Shown one piece after another: positions 15,245 through 18,429 of a DNA stretch of 18,429 nucleotides. Origin of the DNA: CADEED01 sp039930985 (GTDB taxonomy: Bacteria > Pseudomonadota > Gammaproteobacteria > Steroidobacterales > Steroidobacteraceae). The stretch lies in NCBI GenBank assembly GCA_039930985.1, contig JBDTSV010000037.1, positions 1-18,429 on the forward strand, written 5' to 3'. Made by a program: the position numbers and the translations under genes. The notes beneath the pieces are model-generated. The model saw only the letters and a program-made list of their open reading frames with translations, ran no database searches and was not told where the DNA came from. Position 1 is the stretch's first letter, and every line of letters starts with the position of its first letter.

Positions 15245-16171
15245 TCAGCTGTCGTCGCGCATGCGGCGGATGCGAACGATCACCACGAACATTGCGGCAG
15301 CCGCGAGGACCCCAAACCAGGTTTCCTGGCTGCTGAGCGGATTCGAGATGAGCGCAAGGGTATCGCCCAGCGCCGGCAGCCTTTCATGGCCCTTGCCGAG
15401 CTGCGACTCCAGGTCAAAGAGCTGGAACAGGCCCACCAACCGGCGGCCGAGGAAATCAGCGAAGTAGTGCGACTGACTGATGATGGCCTCGATCAGCAGG
15501 ATCGACAGCGGCGGCAACACCGCCCAGAGGAACGCATTGCGGCGAGCCCAGACCGAGACGAGCATGAGATAGGTCATGAGCGGCAGATACCAGAGGATGC
15601 CGACGGCGATGAACAACAGGAATGACGCCTGCACATTCAGCCAGGTAACCGTGTCCCACGACATGAGCAGTCCGCCGAGCGGCGAATTGTGGAAGCGGAC
15701 CCACCAGACCATTCCAAACAACACGTGCAGAACGGCGCTGACCGTGAGTACGAACAGCGGCACGACGACGATGGCAGTGGCCAGCTTGGAGGCCACCACC
15801 TCGGTATCGGACACCGGCAGCGACTTCCAGAACAGGATGCTGCGGTCTTTCCGCTCGGCTAGCAGCGTGTCGAGTAGATAGAAGAACAGCACGATGCTCA
15901 TGATGAGCAGCTGGACCACGGTGAATCCCGAGAGCGTCGCGGCGTAGATGAACTGCCTCTTGTCGAGTGGCCCCCCGGCGATGGCGTGGCGCACCTCGGC
16001 TTCACTGGTCGAATCCGCATTGAATCCAAAACTGAAGCCGTTGTTGCCACCGATGTGCATGCCGCCGAAGGCCGCGGTGATCAGCAGGACGCCACCGAGC
16101 ACCAGCGGAGCGATCCACAGCGACCGGTTTTCCCAGATTTCGCGGCGAATAAGCCAGAGAATGTTATTCAT
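15245..16171 (-). CDS. ABC-2 type transporter permease
   Basis: A 308-residue integral membrane protein with about six hydrophobic segments: roughly 19-36, 57-80, 105-130, 160-182, 188-215 and 285-302. The cytoplasmic loop AERKDRSILFWKSLPVSDTE (about 85-104) is typical of ABC-2 permeases that pair with YtrB-like ATPases. The substrate is unknown; relatives next to YtrA regulators are linked to responses to cell-wall-active or membrane-active compounds. Its ATG shares ATGA with the stop of the ATPase gene, so the two form the transporter. No signal peptide beyond the first transmembrane helix. Confidence 0.88.
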   Translation of the reverse strand: MNNILWLIRREIWENRSLWIAPLVLGGVLLITAAFGGMHIGGNNGFSFGFNADSTSEAEVRHAIAGGPLDKRQFIYAATLSGFTVVQLLIMSIVLFFYLLDTLLAERKDRSILFWKSLPVSDTEVVASKLATAIVVVPLFVLTVSAVLHVLFGMVWWVRFHNSPLGGLLMSWDTVTWLNVQASFLLFIAVGILWYLPLMTYLMLVSVWARRNAFLWAVLPPLSILLIEAIISQSHYFADFLGRRLVGLFQLFDLESQLGKGHERLPALGDTLALISNPLSSQETWFGVLAAAAMFVVIVRIRRMRDDS

Positions 16172-17052
16172 GCGGCCTCCTTCGAGGGCGACTGGGCTGT
16201 GCCGATGGGCTGCATCATCGCCACGAACAGATCCGCGACCGAGGGCGCGCGGGTTTCGCCAAGCGCGGCGAGCTCCTGCGGGTTGCGGCCATCGAACAGC
16301 ATGGCGACACGCCCGAAGATTTCGCGCTCCCAGAACGGTTTGAGTGCCCGCGCCCGGTCGACGTTGCCGGCTGCGGGAATCAGCTGCATGTAGCGTTCGG
16401 CCAGGCTTTCCATGGGCGAATTCAGCACGATCTTTCCTCGTTCGATGAATAGCACGTCGGTGAGGATGTTTTCGATTTCCTCGACCTGATGGGTAGTCAC
16501 GAGAATGGTGCGTTCCTTGTTGAAGTAGTCATTCAACAGGTTGTCGTAGAACGAGCGCCGGAACAGCAGGTCCAGGCCGAGCGTGGGCTCGTCGAGCACC
16601 AGCAACTTCGCGTCGATGGCGAGAATCAGCGCCAGGTGGAGCTGGGTGACCATGCCCTTCGAAAGCTGGCGGACGCGGCTGTCCATCTTGATGTCGGTCT
16701 TGGCGAGGAATTCCAGGGCGCGCTTGCGATCGAAGCGCGGATGTACGCCGGCGACGAAGTCGACGGCCTGCGAAACCTTGAGCCAGCGCGGCAACACCGC
16801 GACGTCGGCAATGAAGCACACCTCTTTCATGAGGGCATCGCGCTCGGTGCGTGGATCCATCCCGAGTACCTTGAGCTCACCCTGGAAAGAAGTGAGGCCG
16901 AGGATGGCTTTGATCACCGTGGTCTTGCCGGCGCCGTTCGGGCCGATGAGGCCAACGATGCGCCCTGCTTCGACGTTGAGGTCGATACCACGGACTACCG
17001 GCGTGCTGCCGTAGCTCTTGGTGAGTCCGCGAGCTTCAATTATTGCTGTCAT
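16168..17052 (-). CDS. ABC transporter ATP-binding protein (YtrB-like)
   Basis: A 294-residue ATPase. Walker A is GPNGAGKTT (37-45), the signature is LSKGM (130-134, Lys in place of the second Gly, common in this branch), Walker B is LLVLDEPTLGLD (150-161), and the switch His is in TTHQVEEIE (His188). The Q-loop position reads CFIADVAVL and lacks the usual Gln. About 90 residues follow the ATPase core (ERGKIVLNS... onward) as a C-terminal extension. The open frame extends to 17115, but ATG 17052 starts the normal MTAIIEARGLTKSYG and has AGGTCAAGAAG before it. Its first 17 bases overlap the end of the GntR gene. It partners with the downstream permease. Confidence 0.9.
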   Translation of the reverse strand: MTAIIEARGLTKSYGSTPVVRGIDLNVEAGRIVGLIGPNGAGKTTVIKAILGLTSFQGELKVLGMDPRTERDALMKEVCFIADVAVLPRWLKVSQAVDFVAGVHPRFDRKRALEFLAKTDIKMDSRVRQLSKGMVTQLHLALILAIDAKLLVLDEPTLGLDLLFRRSFYDNLLNDYFNKERTILVTTHQVEEIENILTDVLFIERGKIVLNSPMESLAERYMQLIPAAGNVDRARALKPFWEREIFGRVAMLFDGRNPQELAALGETRAPSVADLFVAMMQPIGTAQSPSKEAA

Positions 17053-17458
17053 CTTCTTGACCTGTTTTGGCCTGGGTCGGGAACGGCTGGGAAGCCGGTA
17101 CCGATTTGGCGCCATGTTTCATGAGTTCGTCGGTGGTGAAGCCGAGCCGCGAGATCGTCGCGTAAATCTTCGGCCAGTCCGTCTCGAGGAAGTAGGTACG
17201 TTCGTCTTTCATGAGCGCTTGGCGCGCTCCTTCATTGACGAACATGCCGCGCCCGCGCTTCTTCTCGACCAACCCCTCATCGGTGAGCTGCTGGTAGCCC
17301 TTGAGAACGGTGAGCGGGTTGAGACGAAATTCGGCCGCAACGGCGCGCACCGACGGCAGCGGATCACCCTCTTTGAGGACGCCCTCGAGGATCATCGCCA
17401 CCACTCGATCGCGCAGCTGTCTGTAGATCGGCTGGCTGTCGTCCCACTGCGGGTCCAT
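17036..17458 (-). CDS. GntR-family transcriptional regulator, YtrA subfamily
   Basis: A 140-residue repressor. Residues 8-76 are the winged helix-turn-helix of GntR proteins: QPIYRQLRDRVVAMILEGVL, then GDPLPSVRAVAAEFRLNPLTVLKGYQQLTDEGL, then the wing EKKRGRGMFV. The effector domain is reduced to a tail of about 60 residues, which defines the YtrA subfamily; these usually repress their own ABC transporter operon. GGAG lies 7 bases before ATG 17458. It sits between the 52-aa gene (18 bases upstream) and the ABC ATPase gene. A 30-bp palindrome before the first gene is its likely operator. Confidence 0.92.
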   Translation of the reverse strand: MDPQWDDSQPIYRQLRDRVVAMILEGVLKEGDPLPSVRAVAAEFRLNPLTVLKGYQQLTDEGLVEKKRGRGMFVNEGARQALMKDERTYFLETDWPKIYATISRLGFTTDELMKHGAKSVPASQPFPTQAKTGQEDDSNN

Positions 17459-17476
17459 CAGAGTGCTCCAGTGACC

Positions 17477-17635
17477 CTAGCGTACCAGCGCACTGACAGC
17501 GGCCAGAAAGCCGTGGTGGGACTGCCGCTGCAGGTTCGCCAGGCTCGTGGCATCCACGAAGGTCCAGCTCATCATCAAGGTCAGGGCCAGTGCCGCAACG
17601 GCGCTCGCAACTGATTTCAGGTTCAGGGTGCTCAT
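17477..17635 (-). CDS. Small hydrophobic 52-aa protein, first gene of the GntR/ABC operon
   Basis: A short gene starting MSTLNLKSVASAVAALALTL and ending AAVSALVR. A strong Shine-Dalgarno AGAGGAG lies about 7 bases before ATG 17635. The N-terminal half (about 9-28) is hydrophobic and could be a signal peptide or a single membrane helix. It is followed by WTFVDATSLANLQRQSHHGFL and a second weakly hydrophobic end. The stop is 18 bases before the GntR start and the operator/promoter lies about 60 bases upstream, so it is the first gene of the unit. I do not recognise a family; it could be a small transporter-associated membrane peptide. Confidence 0.65.
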   Translation of the reverse strand: MSTLNLKSVASAVAALALTLMMSWTFVDATSLANLQRQSHHGFLAAVSALVR

Positions 17636-17691
17636 GATCGTCTCCTCTCTTCGGTTTCGTGGCGCCTCGCCCTTTGCGATTCGCCCTACGT

Positions 17692-17731
17692 GTTGGTGTT
17701 ATATATAACTACAACACCAACTCAGGCGCAA
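17692..17731 (-). promoter_or_regulatory. Palindromic operator overlapping the promoter of the GntR/ABC operon
   Basis: GTTGGTGTT (17692-17700) and AACACCAAC (17713-17721) form perfect 9-bp arms around a 12-base AT-rich centre. Inside, GTTATATATAAC (17698-17709) is itself a palindrome. GGTG at 17695-17698 and CACC at 17715-17718 are exactly 16 bases apart. I recall GGTG-N16-CACC as the reported site of a YtrA-type GntR regulator in Xanthomonas. On the minus strand the TATATA core could be a -10, with TTGCGC (17726-17731) as a weak -35 just outside the palindrome. The palindrome lies 57 bases upstream of the 52-aa gene start, so binding here would block transcription. Confidence 0.7.
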
Positions 17732-17801
17732 GCCCTAACCCGAAAGATATTTCTGATGCGTTGCAATCCTGGTGACGGCATTCCGCTTACCGGGAGCGAA
17801 C

Positions 17802-18011
17802 ATGGGCGCTAAGTTGCTGTTTGTAGTGGGAATCATTGTCGCGCATGGCGCGCTGGCTGCCAGTTGGGTGCGCGAAGAGGCGCCGAAGCAGCGGGCGAGC
17901 GTCGCCACCTGCATCCGCGCACCGGGTGCGCTTCCGAACATCACGCCGCAACGCGAGCTGTACGCGATGACCGTGATTCCCATCGTCGACGAGGAGCCAA
18001 GACAGCCGTGA
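17802..18011 (+). CDS. Small exported 69-aa protein upstream of an ECF sigma factor
   Basis: A 69-residue protein with an N-terminal hydrophobic signal-like segment (MGAKLLFVVGIIVAHGALAAS), possibly cleaved after ALA. The mature part of about 48 residues is polar, with a single Cys (47) in ATCIRAPG and no motif I know. GGGAG lies 6 bases before ATG 17802, which favours it over an upstream in-frame ATG-less extension starting at 17772. The stop shares GTGA with the proposed sigma factor start, so the two are likely coupled. Transcription is divergent from the GntR/ABC operon, with the palindrome 80 bases upstream. Function unknown. Confidence 0.62.
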   Translation: MGAKLLFVVGIIVAHGALAASWVREEAPKQRASVATCIRAPGALPNITPQRELYAMTVIPIVDEEPRQP

Positions 18012-18429
18012 ACGCGGCCACCATCACGATGGACGGTCTCACTACTCCCGATGAATCCCCGCGCTTCGCGCGCGCTGGCGTCGCGCGTAGAGTCGCGGTC
18101 GTGAGTGATGACGAAGACGCGCACCTGATGCTCGCCTACGCGCGCGGCGAGATGCGCGCCTTCGAGACCCTCTACGCACGCCATCGTGGCGCGCTGTATC
18201 GCTATCTCATGCGCCAGGCGCGTGACGGCGAAATTGCCAACGATCTCTTCCAGGAAGTCTGGAGCCGCGTCATCGTCAATCGCGCCCGCTACGAACCGCG
18301 CGCGAAATTCCGCACGTTCCTGTTTACGCTGGCCCACAACTGTTTCATCGATCACTGCCGGCGCGTCAAGGCGCGCCCCGGCGGCATGGGGATCGAAGCC
18401 GCCGATGCCGCCGACCTGCTGCCGGCGGC
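18008..18429 (+). CDS. ECF RNA polymerase sigma factor (3' partial)
   Basis: The first 140 codons of an ECF-type sigma-70 factor; the frame is open to the window edge, so region 4 is missing. Region 2 is clear (about 44-119): RGEMRAFETLYARHRGALY, then ANDLFQEVWSRVI for core binding and -10 recognition, and KFRTFLFTLAHNCFIDHCRR. Such factors direct RNA polymerase to stress-response promoters. The GTG at 18008 overlaps the small-gene stop as GTGA and I use it as start. ATG 18029 and GTG 18101 (MSDDEDAHLMLAYARGEM) are alternatives, and the latter would remove a 31-residue Arg-rich leader not needed for region 2. Any anti-sigma gene would lie beyond the window. Confidence 0.88.
   Translation, partial: MNAATITMDGLTTPDESPRFARAGVARRVAVVSDDEDAHLMLAYARGEMRAFETLYARHRGALYRYLMRQARDGEIANDLFQEVWSRVIVNRARYEPRAKFRTFLFTLAHNCFIDHCRRVKARPGGMGIEAADAADLLPA

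Noticed and set aside
17735..18355. Long minus-strand open frame of 206 codons opposite the 69-aa gene and the sigma factor
   Set aside because: It lies antisense to a clear sigma-70 region 2 and a small gene with a good ribosome binding site. Long antisense frames are common in GC-rich genes.
1..18429. CRISPR arrays, tRNA/rRNA genes, insertion sequences or prophage genes
   Set aside because: No regularly spaced repeats, tRNA-like cloverleaf, transposase or integrase motifs, or terminal inverted repeats were seen on either strand.

Overview
The window is GC-rich, densely packed chromosomal DNA. I infer a gammaproteobacterium, most like the Xanthomonadales/Steroidobacter-type lineages. The grounds are an oligopeptidase A-type peptidase next to exonuclease III, a YheS-type ABC-F ATPase, a Mla/Mce-type lipid transport cluster with a PqiC-like lipoprotein, and a YtrA-family GntR/ABC-2 operon. 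Taxonomy cannot be settled from this sequence alone. I see no tRNA, rRNA, CRISPR array, transposase or phage gene, and the layout looks like core genome rather than a mobile island.

Left part (1-8150). The plus strand carries the 3' part of an M3 metallopeptidase (oligopeptidase A type), coupled by a GTGA overlap to exonuclease III. A strong 10-bp hairpin follows, then an HD-domain phosphohydrolase-like gene. This converges on a minus-strand zinc peptidase of the M15/LAS type, with a tandem repeat of small hairpins between them. A large membrane-bound HAMP-PAS-GGDEF-EAL cyclic-di-GMP protein follows on the plus strand. It converges on a two-gene minus-strand unit encoding two exported proteins: one of unknown function and one made only of secretin N-domains.

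Middle (8289-11721). A YheS-like ABC-F protein overlaps a membrane-anchored phospholipase D-like protein, which ends tail-to-tail (15-bp overlap) with the next cluster.

Right part (17635 down to 11707, all minus strand). Eight genes run in one direction with overlaps or short gaps. The first four are a 52-aa hydrophobic small protein, a YtrA-type GntR repressor, an ABC ATPase and an ABC-2 permease. The next four are a STAS-fused MlaE-type permease, a MlaF-type ATPase, a MlaD-type MCE protein and a PqiC-like lipoprotein, together a complete inner-membrane-to-envelope lipid transport machine. A 30-bp palindrome sits upstream of the 52-aa gene over its likely promoter. It contains GGTG-N16-CACC and is the probable operator of the GntR protein.

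Far right (17802-18429). Divergent from that operon is a 69-aa exported small protein overlapping an ECF sigma factor that runs off the window.

Most genes belong to known families. The less explained items are the secretin-N-only protein with its exported partner, the 52-aa and 69-aa small proteins, the palindromic operator, the intergenic hairpin repeats, and an identical 15-bp start sequence shared by exonuclease III and the sigma factor.
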